Shown: positions 18,049 through 26,325 of the stretch, piece by piece
How positions within the stretch are numbered: the first letter of the stretch is position 1
How the letters are laid out: every line of letters starts with the position of its first letter
Assembly (NCBI GenBank): GCA_002352545.1
Contig: DEIO01000015.1
Location: 1-64,000, forward strand
Source: Patescibacteria group bacterium UBA2772
GTDB taxonomy: Bacteria > Patescibacteriota > Minisyncoccia > Moranbacterales > DUUL01
Length of the DNA stretch: 64,000 nucleotides
Reading direction: 5' to 3'
The notes under the pieces: generated by a model
The model's database searches: none
What the model saw: the letters and a program-made list of their open reading frames with translations, nothing else
What the model was told of the DNA's origin: nothing
Position numbers and translations under genes: made by a program

Positions 18049-18246
18049 ATGGGGACAAGGAGAATCGAAGATAAAAATATTCGTAAGCTTTCAAAAGTGA
18101 GTGGCAATGTGATTACTTATGTAATCACATTGCCAATTGATGCGATTTTAGAATTTGGATGGCAAGAGAAGCAAAAACTTGTAATTGAAGTGGAGAAGAG
18201 AAGAAAGAGACTTATGATTAAGGATTTGGAGAAGATTGAGAAATAA
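18049..18246 (+). CDS. AbrB/SpoVT-like mini DNA-binding protein, copy 2
   Basis: A 65-residue paralogue of the protein at 16231: RRIEDKNIRKLSKVSGNVIT, then YVITLPIDAILEFGWQEKQK and a basic end. The start ATG at 18049 has no Shine-Dalgarno sequence. It is followed 26 bases later by another copy of the CTACAGAG palindrome, as its paralogue is, and then by a GT2 gene. Within its own coding sequence there is a perfect 14-bp inverted repeat. A DNA-binding dimer acting on nearby promoters or mRNA leaders is the best guess. Confidence 0.72.
   Translation: MGTRRIEDKNIRKLSKVSGNVITYVITLPIDAILEFGWQEKQKLVIEVEKRRKRLMIKDLEKIEK
18103..18134. repeat. perfect 14-bp inverted repeat inside AbrB-like gene
   Basis: Bases 18103-18116 pair perfectly with 18121-18134 around a TTAT loop. 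The repeat lies over the codons of the beta-turn-beta segment NVITYVITL. Its loop matches that of two of the intergenic palindromes, though the stem sequence differs. Confidence 0.8.
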
Positions 18247-18271
18247 GATTGAATATAAGAAATTAACATAA

Positions 18272-18291
18272 CTACAGAGTTATCTTTGTAA
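18272..18291. repeat. start-proximal palindrome, copy 3 (imperfect)
   Basis: CTACAGAG at 18272-18279, loop TTAT, then CTTTGTAA, two changes from the consensus right arm. It ends 10 bases before the ATG of the next GT2 gene, and AAGGAG lies between. Confidence 0.75.
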
Positions 18292-18301
18292 AAAAGGAGA
18301 A

Positions 18302-19216
18302 ATGGAGAAAATTAAATTTACTGTTGCTATACCTGCATTAAATGAGGAAGGAAATATAAGAAGACTACTTGAATCGATACTAGATCAAGAATTCGTTGAT
18401 TGTTTTTTGGTTGAAATTGTAGTTGTTTCAGATGGTAGTGATGATAAAACAGCCGAAATAGTTCGAAGCTATTTTGATGATCGTGTCAGAATAGTCGATT
18501 ATAGTTCAAGAAAAGGTAAGTCTTCAAGGTTGAATGATATTTTTCATAAAATCATTGACTGGAATAAATCTGACGTGGCTATTTTATTTGATGCTGATAT
18601 TTTGTTAGATAATAAGACAGTTGTTTCAAGGATGTTAAAGCCTTTTTTCCAAGGAGATACTAAACTTGTTGCTGGTAATCCTAGGCAAATAAAGCCAAAA
18701 CTTTTTTTCGAAAAGGTTTTACAGGTTAGTGCTTTTCTTCAGGATTCTGTGAAAAAAAAATACCCAAATAGTGTTTATACATGTCATGGAAGAATTTTGG
18801 CTATTCATAAGAATTTAGCACAGAAGGTAATTGTTCCAGAAGAAATGGTTGGTAATGATGCATATATTTATTTTAGTAACAAAAAAAATAAGTATGATTA
18901 TAAATATGCTAAGGATGCTATTGTTTTGTTTAGGATGCCAGGGAATTTCAACGATTTCAAGAAGCAATTTTTACGTTTTAAGCAATCTAAGAAAATGTTG
19001 ATTGGTGCTTTTGGAGAAAAAATTACACGGGAATACGTGATTGATAAATTTTTTTATCGTAAAAGTGTATTAAAGTCCATATCTAAATTTCCATTTTTAG
19101 GACTTATCTATTATTTATCTTATCTTTATTTATTAATTGGAACTAAGATCAGAGTTTTTAAAAGAGTTTCATCCAATGGAAAATGGGATGTTTCAGTTAG
19201 CACTAAAGAGCTATGA
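18302..19216 (+). CDS. glycosyltransferase family 2
   Basis: A 304-residue GT2 transferase: FTVAIPALNEEGNIRRLLES opens the fold, VVSDGSDDKTAEI follows, and FDADILLDN gives the metal-binding acidic motif near residue 98. A hydrophobic stretch near 255-280 may anchor it to the membrane. Unlike most genes here, it has a good Shine-Dalgarno sequence (AAGGAG) just before the ATG. Its last four bases overlap the start of the next membrane protein (ATGA), so the two are translationally coupled. The sugar is unknown. Confidence 0.85.
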   Translation: MEKIKFTVAIPALNEEGNIRRLLESILDQEFVDCFLVEIVVVSDGSDDKTAEIVRSYFDDRVRIVDYSSRKGKSSRLNDIFHKIIDWNKSDVAILFDADILLDNKTVVSRMLKPFFQGDTKLVAGNPRQIKPKLFFEKVLQVSAFLQDSVKKKYPNSVYTCHGRILAIHKNLAQKVIVPEEMVGNDAYIYFSNKKNKYDYKYAKDAIVLFRMPGNFNDFKKQFLRFKQSKKMLIGAFGEKITREYVIDKFFYRKSVLKSISKFPFLGLIYYLSYLYLLIGTKIRVFKRVSSNGKWDVSVSTKEL

Positions 19217-21510
19217 AGAAGAAACGTAAATTAATATTTTTTTCTATTTGTATCGTTTTAATTAAACTTTCTATAATATCGATTACGAGTTTTCCTTTTG
19301 ATTTTGCGTCATATGTTTATCAGGTTAGACAAACAACGGATTTTGATATACATCCTTTGTTTTATTGGAATAAAGGATTCTTTTTACAGAGTTTATTTTT
19401 TGTGAATCATTATATGTATGATGTATTAAGGCATATTTTTGGTTTCTATGAAAATATAAATATTTTGCATCTTGTTTTCAAGTTTCCATTATTAGTTTTT
19501 GATATATTTACAGGCTATTTTTTGTATAAAATAATCTTTTTTATTACAGAAAAAGAGAAAAAAGCATTTTTAGGATTTTTATTATGGATAACAAATCCAA
19601 TTGTATTTTGGTCTATTAGCATAGAAGGAAAATATGCGATAATAGCAACATTTTTTGTTACATTGTCTTTATATTTGTTCATCAGGAGACAGTATGTGAA
19701 GAGCTTGATCCCATTAGCTTTCTCAGTATCTATCTATTACTATGCAATAATTTTATTTCCAGTTTGGTTTATTTTTTATTTGTCCCGAAATGAATATAAA
19801 CTATTCTCTTTTAATACTGTTAAATATGTCAGTGTGTTCTTGCTGGTAGTACTGGTTTCATTTTTAAATTTTATTTTGTACCCAGAATATCTTCCTGGGT
19901 TGTTTGGGAGTTTATTGCATCACGCTCAACCAGATGCACCAATGAATGCTAGCGAAGTATATATATCAAAATACTCTTTATTCAATATACCGTTTTATTT
20001 AGTTAAAAAATATTTGCCAACTAATTTGTCCGCACCAGAATATTTTAGTTTTGTCTCCAAGGCGACTCTCATAGGAATAATTGGAGTTTCTATTTTCCAT
20101 ATAAATTTATTTTTTAAGGTCATCAGGAGAAAAATAATTTATTCTGATATAGTTTTTGTAAAATACAGTTTAGTTGCATTGTTGATTTTTGCTATCTTTA
20201 TTGGTAAATTCCAATCGCATTATATCACATGGATCTTGCCATTCTTGATAGTTGTATGGTTGTTGTCTTCGAAAATAAAACAAGGAGCATTATTTGTAGG
20301 GTATTTAATTGTCTCTTTTTTACCAATTTTTATTGTGTTGGGGTATTTGAATTTAGGTATTTTTTTTCTGGATAGCGTGCAGTGGGGTGTTGTTAATTTA
20401 TGGTTTAAATCTTCTTTGCCTATTACTTTTGTTTTAGGAGGTGTTGTGATGACTTCATTGATATACATTTTAGATACTTTACTTTTTTCACAAAATGAAT
20501 ACTTTAAAGTGCAAAATGAGAAACACATATACCAGAAAATAGCTGTGATATTAGGTTTTTTGTTTGTTCTTTCTTTTATAGTGCCAATATGTAGGTCATA
20601 TTCTTATATTATAAAGAATGGAAGTAGTCAGATTCTTGCAACGGACAAGGGTGTTCTACGTTTTGCATTTGCGAAAAGAGATGAAAGTCAACTGCTTTAT
20701 GAAAGTGAGAAAACTATAAAGCACGATTCTTTTTTAAGAAACAGTGATAATTTTTTTAATAAAAAAAAATGGAAAAAATATGTTATAAAAAATGGAAGTA
20801 TAGAGGAGACAGAGAACAGTATAATCTTAAAAGTAGAAGGAATCGGTGACATGGCACAATATAATAATGGAGGTAATTATAGCAATTTGTTGATTCCCAT
20901 AGAATATAACAGTAAATATAATATTGATGTTATTGTGAATAAAGAAATAGATTCAAATGCCGAATACAAGACAATCGTAAGATTTGCTGATAATAATAGG
21001 AAAATCATTAGTGGATCAGATATAGTTTTGTCTTCTAAGGACTACAATCACAATACATTTGATAGTTTAGAATTTAAGCCAAAGAATAAACAGTATAAAT
21101 ATATGGAAGTATTGTTTTCTCTTGGTGCTACTAGTGTTACAAATAGTAAAGTTAGCATTAGAGATATTAAGATTGTTGAGAATAAAATAAAACCATTGAG
21201 AGACTATACTTTTATAGGTAAATCGAACAGATCGTTAATACAAGGAGAGATTTTTGACAATATTGATATTAGGAATAAGTTCAATATACATGTTTTTTTT
21301 AAAAATATTTCCAGCAATGACATTAAGAGTAGTATGCTAAATAATTGCATTGTCGAAGAAATTGTTGATAAAAAAAATGGAGTTGAATATATCTATGATG
21401 TAGATTGTGTTGAATATGACTCAGAGAATAAGTTATCGGTGGAGTATATTTTTTTTCCAGAAAGAAATGATGTTAATATGGCTGTTTTACATAAAAATAT
21501 TAGAAAATAA
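19213..21510 (+). CDS. large GT-C-like membrane protein with C-terminal beta domain
   Basis: A 765-residue protein. The first 460 residues carry about a dozen hydrophobic segments and resemble GT-C transferases of the PIG-M/GT39 kind: FDFASYVYQVR near the N-terminus, then LWITNPIVFWSISIEGKYAI, a layout seen in mannosyltransferase-like proteins. From about 480 to the end the chain is soluble and rich in predicted beta strands, suggesting an external carbohydrate-binding-like module (for example 530-650). It starts in the ATGA overlap with the GT2 gene and is followed 5 bases later by a GT4 gene. Visibly richer in A/T codons than the genes before 17 kb. The fold is assigned from pattern, not a signature motif. 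Confidence 0.65.
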   Translation: MKKKRKLIFFSICIVLIKLSIISITSFPFDFASYVYQVRQTTDFDIHPLFYWNKGFFLQSLFFVNHYMYDVLRHIFGFYENINILHLVFKFPLLVFDIFTGYFLYKIIFFITEKEKKAFLGFLLWITNPIVFWSISIEGKYAIIATFFVTLSLYLFIRRQYVKSLIPLAFSVSIYYYAIILFPVWFIFYLSRNEYKLFSFNTVKYVSVFLLVVLVSFLNFILYPEYLPGLFGSLLHHAQPDAPMNASEVYISKYSLFNIPFYLVKKYLPTNLSAPEYFSFVSKATLIGIIGVSIFHINLFFKVIRRKIIYSDIVFVKYSLVALLIFAIFIGKFQSHYITWILPFLIVVWLLSSKIKQGALFVGYLIVSFLPIFIVLGYLNLGIFFLDSVQWGVVNLWFKSSLPITFVLGGVVMTSLIYILDTLLFSQNEYFKVQNEKHIYQKIAVILGFLFVLSFIVPICRSYSYIIKNGSSQILATDKGVLRFAFAKRDESQLLYESEKTIKHDSFLRNSDNFFNKKKWKKYVIKNGSIEETENSIILKVEGIGDMAQYNNGGNYSNLLIPIEYNSKYNIDVIVNKEIDSNAEYKTIVRFADNNRKIISGSDIVLSSKDYNHNTFDSLEFKPKNKQYKYMEVLFSLGATSVTNSKVSIRDIKIVENKIKPLRDYTFIGKSNRSLIQGEIFDNIDIRNKFNIHVFFKNISSNDIKSSMLNNCIVEEIVDKKNGVEYIYDVDCVEYDSENKLSVEYIFFPERNDVNMAVLHKNIRK

Positions 21511-21515
21511 GAGGT

Positions 21516-22691
21516 ATGAATAAAAAAAACATTCTAATTGTGACAAGAAGTTATGATCAAAATATAGGAGGTATGGAAACACATACAAGACTTATCATTG
21601 AGAAGCTTGTATCTAGTGGTCATAACGTGACAGTTATTACGCCAGAATTAGCAAAGGGTAGTAAATCTTTATTTTATATAAACAATATTACAGTTTATAG
21701 AATTTCTAAGATGCCGAATCTTATGTTAAAGTACTCATTGTCGTTTTGGTTGGCTGTGAGATCTTTTATTAAGTGTAATCATAATAAATATGATCATATT
21801 TTAAATGTGAGTATGGCGACGGGGTTTGTGAATGCTGCTTTGATTAAAAAATATAAATTAGATATTATTACTGTTCTGCATGGCACTTATCAGCTTGAAC
21901 GTAGATCTTTAGTTAGTCAGTTTTTCGTTACTAGGAATAGAAGTATTAAAACACTTTTAGGTATACCATATTGTTTTATGATGCAAATAATTCAAAATAA
22001 GGTTGTTTTTAATTCGAAAAAAATTATTTCTGCATCCACTATTATTACTGATGATTTAAAAATAATTTATAGAAATATTGACAGAAAGATTACAACTATT
22101 AGAAATTTTATCGATAATAATCAGTTTGCTTATGTTGAGAGAAATTATAATGAGAAAAAATCGCTAAATTTTTTGTATGTTGGTAGATTGCATAAAGAAA
22201 AGGGGATTGACATGATTATAATGGCTGTAGATGAATTTGAACGTAAAAAAATTTCATATACGCTAATAATTGTTGGTGACGGTGATATGTTCCCTGGTTT
22301 AAAAAATTTAGTGAAAGACAATAAGAGAATAAAATTGGTGGGAGCTGTATCAAACGATGAAGTAGTGGAATACCTAGATGTTTCAGATATTTTTTTATTT
22401 CCAACAAAAAGAACAGGTGAGGGTATGTCTATTTCTGTGTTGGAGGCTATGTCAGTTGGAATAATAGTGATTGCACCAGATATTCTATCTATGAAAGAAT
22501 TGTTTGTGGATAAGGAGGATGGTTTGATATTTAAGCTTGGAAATCAGCAAGACTTTGAGGAAAAAATATTTTGGTGTTTTGATAATTTGAAGAAATTAAA
22601 TATTATCAGTGCTAACGCAAGCAAGAAGATAGAATGCAATCATTCGTTGTCGGGTGCATTAAATTTGATAGAAAATGAAATTATTGCATGA
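21516..22691 (+). CDS. glycosyltransferase family 4
   Basis: A 391-residue GT-B fold transferase. MNKKNILIVTRSYDQNIGGM opens the acceptor domain with the GGME loop; the donor domain begins FLYVGRLHKEKGIDMI, and EGMSISVLE (Glu302, Glu310) is the nucleotide-sugar motif. AAGAGG lies just before the ATG, a usable Shine-Dalgarno sequence. It is the last gene of the 18.3-22.7 kb group, which shares tight spacing and strong A/T codon bias. It probably adds one sugar to the lipid-linked glycan. Confidence 0.88.
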   Translation: MNKKNILIVTRSYDQNIGGMETHTRLIIEKLVSSGHNVTVITPELAKGSKSLFYINNITVYRISKMPNLMLKYSLSFWLAVRSFIKCNHNKYDHILNVSMATGFVNAALIKKYKLDIITVLHGTYQLERRSLVSQFFVTRNRSIKTLLGIPYCFMMQIIQNKVVFNSKKIISASTIITDDLKIIYRNIDRKITTIRNFIDNNQFAYVERNYNEKKSLNFLYVGRLHKEKGIDMIIMAVDEFERKKISYTLIIVGDGDMFPGLKNLVKDNKRIKLVGAVSNDEVVEYLDVSDIFLFPTKRTGEGMSISVLEAMSVGIIVIAPDILSMKELFVDKEDGLIFKLGNQQDFEEKIFWCFDNLKKLNIISANASKKIECNHSLSGALNLIENEIIA

Positions 22692-22887
22692 TATGTAGAT
22701 AATACAATGAATAGTCTCATGATTATTTTTGAATTTTTATATTCAATTCTAAATCTTACAATGAAATTAAATCAATTAAGTTTTTGGATAAAACTTCATA
22801 GGTGTGTTATAACCTAAATAAGTTAGTTTGTATTTTTCGAGACAAATGTCTCATTATTTGTTAATCGACCATGAGAGAGGTAAATTG

Positions 22888-23049
22888 ATGAAAAGTTTAC
22901 AAAACGAAGAGAGTATAAAGACTCTAGCGGAGATAATTGATAGTTTTCCAGTAAATTTTCCAGAAAAATACATAGAGGAAATTCTCAGGCAAAGTGTCAA
23001 TGTGAATCATTGCAAAATCAGTCCGCAAAATGAGAGTGTTTTTAAATAA
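22888..23049 (+). CDS. small hypothetical protein
   Basis: A 53-residue frame, MKSLQNEESIKTLAEIIDSF and onward, preceded by GAGAGG at a suitable distance and followed 25 bases later by a good terminator. Those two signals are the main reason to accept it. The frame is open further upstream to a TTG at 22828, but that start lacks support. No recognisable domain; one helix-rich segment with a single Cys. It could also be a fragment of a lost gene. Confidence 0.4.
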   Translation: MKSLQNEESIKTLAEIIDSFPVNFPEKYIEEILRQSVNVNHCKISPQNESVFK

Positions 23050-23073
23050 AAGAAGTTGGTATCAGTCTAATTG

Positions 23074-23106
23074 GCGTGGCGACCAAACTCGGTTGTCACG
23101 CTTTTT
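23074..23106 (+). terminator. Rho-independent terminator
   Basis: GCGTGGCGACC at 23074-23084 pairs, with two G-U pairs, to GGTTGTCACGC at 23091-23101, then TTTTT. It ends the 18.3-23.0 kb transcription unit. Confidence 0.8.
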
Positions 23107-23332
23107 CTATTGGTAAAAGCATGTTAAGATAAAAGAAGTAAAAAGGATTTATCCAAATCTAAAATCAAAAAAGTAGTAGAAAAGGAATTTTAAGAGTACC
23201 GAACTCAATCTATAGAGACTAGTTACAAATTCCTAATTCCTAATTCACCTAATAACTTAACTACAAATTCCTAATTGGAGTCTTTGATTATGAATGGATA
23301 CGGTTTGTTTTAAAATTGACTATACAGCCTAA

Positions 23333-23358
23333 CGAATCCCTGCCTCCGCGAGAATGAT
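23333..23358 (-). repeat. REP-like element, copy D
   Basis: Reads on the minus strand as ATCATTCTCGCGGAGGCAGG followed by GATTCG. Similar elements are at 24804, 26612 and 26731, and are of a kind often scattered between bacterial genes. Confidence 0.5.
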
Positions 23359-23413
23359 ATGTAGAGGGATATACGCAAATTTATTAAATCTTTAGAAATT
23401 TCTTAAACTCAGT

Positions 23414-23433
23414 CTATAGAGTTAACTCTGTAG
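23414..23433. repeat. start-proximal palindrome, copy 4
   Basis: CTATAGAG, loop TTAA, CTCTGTAG; one base away from the perfect stem. It ends 17 bases before the ATG of the membrane protein gene at 23451. Confidence 0.8.
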
Positions 23434-23450
23434 TTCGCAAAACTCAAACA

Positions 23451-23861
23451 ATGCAAAAAAGAAAAAATTTCAAAATCGGCAAATACAGTTTTAATTTTAG
23501 AGAATCCATTTTTGGAAAGTTTTTGGCACCATTTTTTCAATCATCAAATCGCAATTGGATTGGATTTTTTGTTTCAACAGGACTTTTAATTGGGCTTTTG
23601 GTTTTCACCGAACTCACAATTGTTGATATTTTCTTTTGGATTTTCTTTTTCGTAATGTTTTGGTGGCAAATTGATTCGCGAGTTTCAATTGGAGGTGCTT
23701 TGGTTTGTTTGGTAATCATTCCTTTTCTTCTTGTTTTAGGCAACAAAGAGATCTTCTTAAAAGGAGAAGCTTGGGCAGAAGTCGTGGCAGTTTGGGCATA
23801 TTTCTTCTTGGTGATTGGTGTGGCAAAGCAAATTTGGGAATATAAGAAAGAGGCGAAATAG
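23451..23861 (+). CDS. small integral membrane protein of unknown function
   Basis: A 136-residue protein with a basic, soluble first 35 residues and four hydrophobic segments (about 37-55, 58-73, 80-97, 106-125), ending in a charged tail. No motif is recognised. It is preceded by a palindrome and followed 58 bases later by the nuclease gene. The codon pattern and hydrophobic periodicity support a real gene. No functional assignment is justified. Confidence 0.65.
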   Translation: MQKRKNFKIGKYSFNFRESIFGKFLAPFFQSSNRNWIGFFVSTGLLIGLLVFTELTIVDIFFWIFFFVMFWWQIDSRVSIGGALVCLVIIPFLLVLGNKEIFLKGEAWAEVVAVWAYFFLVIGVAKQIWEYKKEAK

Positions 23862-23919
23862 TTTATGAGATTAGAAAGAGAATGTAAGTTAAAGATTGAT
23901 AAAATAATTTTCAAAAAGC

Positions 23920-24756
23920 ATGGATAAGAAAGTAAAATTGATTTTGGGGATAGTTAAAGTTATTTTATATGTCGTTCTTTTGCCAGTGGTTTTGATTTGG
24001 TATGTTTGGAATAAGACTGATTGGAAAACTCGGAATAAATGGGTCGCGACAGTGTCTATTGCATGTGTTTTTATGATTATGTTTTTTTCTAATCAAAAAG
24101 ACGACAGAAACACTCAAAAAGAAATAGATTTTTTGGCTGAGATTGCTAGATTGCAGAGAGAATTGGTTATTGAAAGACAGAAAAATGTCGTGACACCTGT
24201 GAAGAAAGAGATTGAGGACGAAATTAAAACTTTTCAGGTTTCTCGTGTAATAGACGGAGACACTTTGAAATTGTCTGATGGAGAAGTAGTGCGATTCATT
24301 GGGATAGATGCACCAGAAGTTGTCGGACCAAAAGAACCAGTGCAATGTTTTGGGGAGGAAGTAAATATGAAGACAAAGGAAATGCTTGAAGGAAAGACAG
24401 TGACATTAGTGAAAGACATTTCTAATAAGGATCAATACGGACGGCTTTTGAGATATGTTTATTTGGAGGATGTTTTCGTGAATGATTATTTGGTTCGTCA
24501 AGGATTTGCTCGTGTGGACAATTTTCCACCTGATGAAAAATTCAGAGACCAATTCAAGTCAGCACAAAATGAAGCAAAAGAGAATAAGCGCGGGTTTTGG
24601 GCTGATGGTGTTTGTGAGATTGAAGGTTCAGTCTCTGAAGTTGTTTCACTTGTTGAAACGGCTCCTGAGTCTGTTTCTGTTGTTCCAGAACCTGTTCCAG
24701 CACCGAGAAGCGCAGTATCAATTGAATACTTGCCATTGCACAAGACGAGACGGTGA
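23920..24756 (+). CDS. membrane-anchored thermonuclease (SNase family), tail frameshifted
   Basis: A 278-residue protein with hydrophobic segments near residues 5-30 and 42-58, a short coiled stretch, then an SNase domain at about 107-230. Catalytic-type residues match the staphylococcal enzyme: Arg125 and Glu133 in RFIGIDAPE, Arg175 in YGRLLR, and the calcium-site region VIDGDT. It should hydrolyse nucleic acids at the cell surface, perhaps for nucleotide uptake. A proline-rich linker follows, and the frame then ends in KTRR. In the next frame the sequence reads DGDHDGIACDADC, an excalibur-type calcium motif commonly found at this place in SNase proteins, so a +1 frameshift has probably removed the last domain. 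The nuclease domain itself is intact. Confidence 0.85.
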   Translation: MDKKVKLILGIVKVILYVVLLPVVLIWYVWNKTDWKTRNKWVATVSIACVFMIMFFSNQKDDRNTQKEIDFLAEIARLQRELVIERQKNVVTPVKKEIEDEIKTFQVSRVIDGDTLKLSDGEVVRFIGIDAPEVVGPKEPVQCFGEEVNMKTKEMLEGKTVTLVKDISNKDQYGRLLRYVYLEDVFVNDYLVRQGFARVDNFPPDEKFRDQFKSAQNEAKENKRGFWADGVCEIEGSVSEVVSLVETAPESVSVVPEPVPAPRSAVSIEYLPLHKTRR

Positions 24757-24793
24757 CCATGATGGGATTGCATGCGATGCTGATTGTCAGTGA
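24700..24793 (+). pseudogene. out-of-frame excalibur-like tail of the thermonuclease
   Basis: In frame +2 the sequence gives NTCHCTRRDGDHDGIACDAD followed by CQ and a stop at 24791-24793. DxDxDGxxC is the excalibur signature. Being joined one base out of frame to the SNase gene points to an indel between about 24700 and 24750; a sequencing error is an alternative. Confidence 0.65.
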
Positions 24794-24803
24794 GAATAGA
24801 GTG

Positions 24804-24834
24804 TTATTCCTGAGAAGTCGGGGAATCTATTATA
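24804..24834 (+). repeat. REP-like element, copy A
   Basis: TTATTCCTGAGAAGTCGGGG followed by AATCTATTATA. It closely matches the reverse complement of 26731-26761. Confidence 0.6.
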
Positions 24835-25137
24835 TCCAAATTGAAACGATTTGTAGTGAAAATTGTTAGATAGAGCTTATTAGTTCATATCTTCAATGTT
24901 CTATGGATTTTTCCCTAATATTAAGGTGTAGAAGTAAGACAAAAAACAAAAAACAAAGAATACACATATTTATTGATTTTAGCTTTTGGAAAAGAATTTT
25001 GAAGCCCATTTGTGAGGTTGATGAGAGAGATGACCTTTCTTGACATTTAATGCGCTATATGTTGAAATTGACTAATGATTGAAATCATTCATTAAAATTT
25101 TCAGCTACGGTGATAATTATATTTTTAAGATAGACCT
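24835..25137. other. gene-free interval before manC
   Basis: About 300 bases of AT-rich DNA with a short A-rich stretch near 24935-24960 and a small perfect inverted repeat AATGATT-GA-AATCATT near 25073. No gene or clear promoter seen. Confidence 0.5.
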
Positions 25138-26325
25138 ATGTATTGTATCATTCTCTGCGGAGGATCAGGCACACGATTGTGGCCTTTGTCTCGTAAAAAT
25201 TTTCCGAAACCATTTTTGAAACTATATTCCGATAAGTCTCTTATTCAAGAAACATTTGAACGTATGAGTGGAGCAGTTGCCAAGGAGAATATCTATGTCG
25301 TGACTGATGAGGACAACTTTTTCAATGTCTTCAATCAAGTAAAAGAAATCTTTTCCGACTTTAAAAAAGAACAAATCATCATCGAGCCAATGTCACGAGA
25401 CACAACCCCAGCTATTATGCTAGCGGTCAAGTATCTAGAGGATAAAATTGGTATCGACAAAGATGCGCCAATCATTGAAGTACATAGCGACCACTATATT
25501 GGCGATAAAGCAACATATCAATCCTTTGTGAAAAAAGCACTTGCTGAATTGGGAGATAATATTGGTTTGATTGGTATCAAGCCTACCAAACCAGACACAG
25601 AGCTTGGTTATATTGAAAAAGGGGAGAAGGAAAACAGCTATTATCGAGTGATCGCTTTCAAAGAAAAACCAGATGTTGAAACAGCTGAGAAGTTTTTGAC
25701 CACTGGAAGATATGTTTGGAATGCTGGAATGTATATGTTTAATGTCAAAACCTTCAGAGTAGAACTGCAAATATGTGACTCGGAGATGTATGCTTTTTAT
25801 GACAATTCATATGACGCTTTTGTGAAGAACTTTGCTTCTTTGCCTAAAATCGCCATTGATTACGTTTTAGCTGAGCGTTCTAAGAAAGTTGTCATGTTTG
25901 AAGGTGATTTTGATTGGAGTGATATTGGTTCGTTTGATATACTTTCGGAGATTGCTTCAGAAGATGAGAATGTTAATACCAAACATCTAACCTTTGGTTC
26001 GCAAAATGTCTATGTTAATTCTATGAACAATCGTTTAGTTGTGACGGTTGGCGTAGATGATATCAATGTTGTTGAAAATAATGATGTTATTTTGGTTCAG
26101 AAAAAAGGCAAAAGCGCTGAAATTAAAAATGTCGTGGAGTATCTAAAAGAGCATAAATATAAAGAAGTAGAGCATAATGTAATGGGTTATCGTCCATGGG
26201 GGATGTATGAAGTGCTAGTAGATAATGACAATCATAAGGTAAAATCGCATGAATTAATGGCTGCTTGTCAGGCTGAAGATAAAGATGGAGAAAGTTTCAA
26301 TGATGATATTGATGGAGAAAGATAA
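25138..26325 (+). CDS. manC: mannose-1-phosphate guanylyltransferase, catalytic part of a split ManC
   Basis: Forms GDP-mannose from mannose 1-phosphate and GTP, a donor for the island's transferases. MYCIILCGGSGTRLWPLSRK is the pyrophosphorylase signature, with EKPDVETAEKF in the sugar-binding region and YRPWGMYEVL at the junction to the isomerase-type cupin. The catalytic domain (residues 1 to about 345) looks complete. After KVK (to 26244) the frame runs through about 71 bases with no counterpart in the family, giving 26 odd residues, and stops. The missing KIIVYPGAKLSLQSH continuation is found in another frame right after. The protein is therefore a ManC truncated by a frameshifting insertion, perhaps still active as a transferase. 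Confidence 0.85.
   Translation: MYCIILCGGSGTRLWPLSRKNFPKPFLKLYSDKSLIQETFERMSGAVAKENIYVVTDEDNFFNVFNQVKEIFSDFKKEQIIIEPMSRDTTPAIMLAVKYLEDKIGIDKDAPIIEVHSDHYIGDKATYQSFVKKALAELGDNIGLIGIKPTKPDTELGYIEKGEKENSYYRVIAFKEKPDVETAEKFLTTGRYVWNAGMYMFNVKTFRVELQICDSEMYAFYDNSYDAFVKNFASLPKIAIDYVLAERSKKVVMFEGDFDWSDIGSFDILSEIASEDENVNTKHLTFGSQNVYVNSMNNRLVVTVGVDDINVVENNDVILVQKKGKSAEIKNVVEYLKEHKYKEVEHNVMGYRPWGMYEVLVDNDNHKVKSHELMAACQAEDKDGESFNDDIDGER

Larger units (their letters stand above)
23107..23450. other. repeat-bearing interval without a gene
   Basis: About 340 bases. It holds a degenerate half-palindrome (CTATAGAGACTAGTTA from 23211), two nearby copies of ACAAATTCCTAATT (from 23226 and 23262), a REP-like element at 23333 and palindrome copy 4 at 23414. 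No open frame of interest. Confidence 0.6.

Noticed and set aside
22828..22887. Upstream extension of the small protein at 22888 to a TTG
   Set aside because: No ribosome-binding signal there; the ATG at 22888 has GAGAGG.
24740..24793. TGA read as Gly (code 25) to continue the nuclease gene
   Set aside because: Reading TGA as Gly does not give the excalibur motif, and TGA ends other intact genes, for example at 19216.
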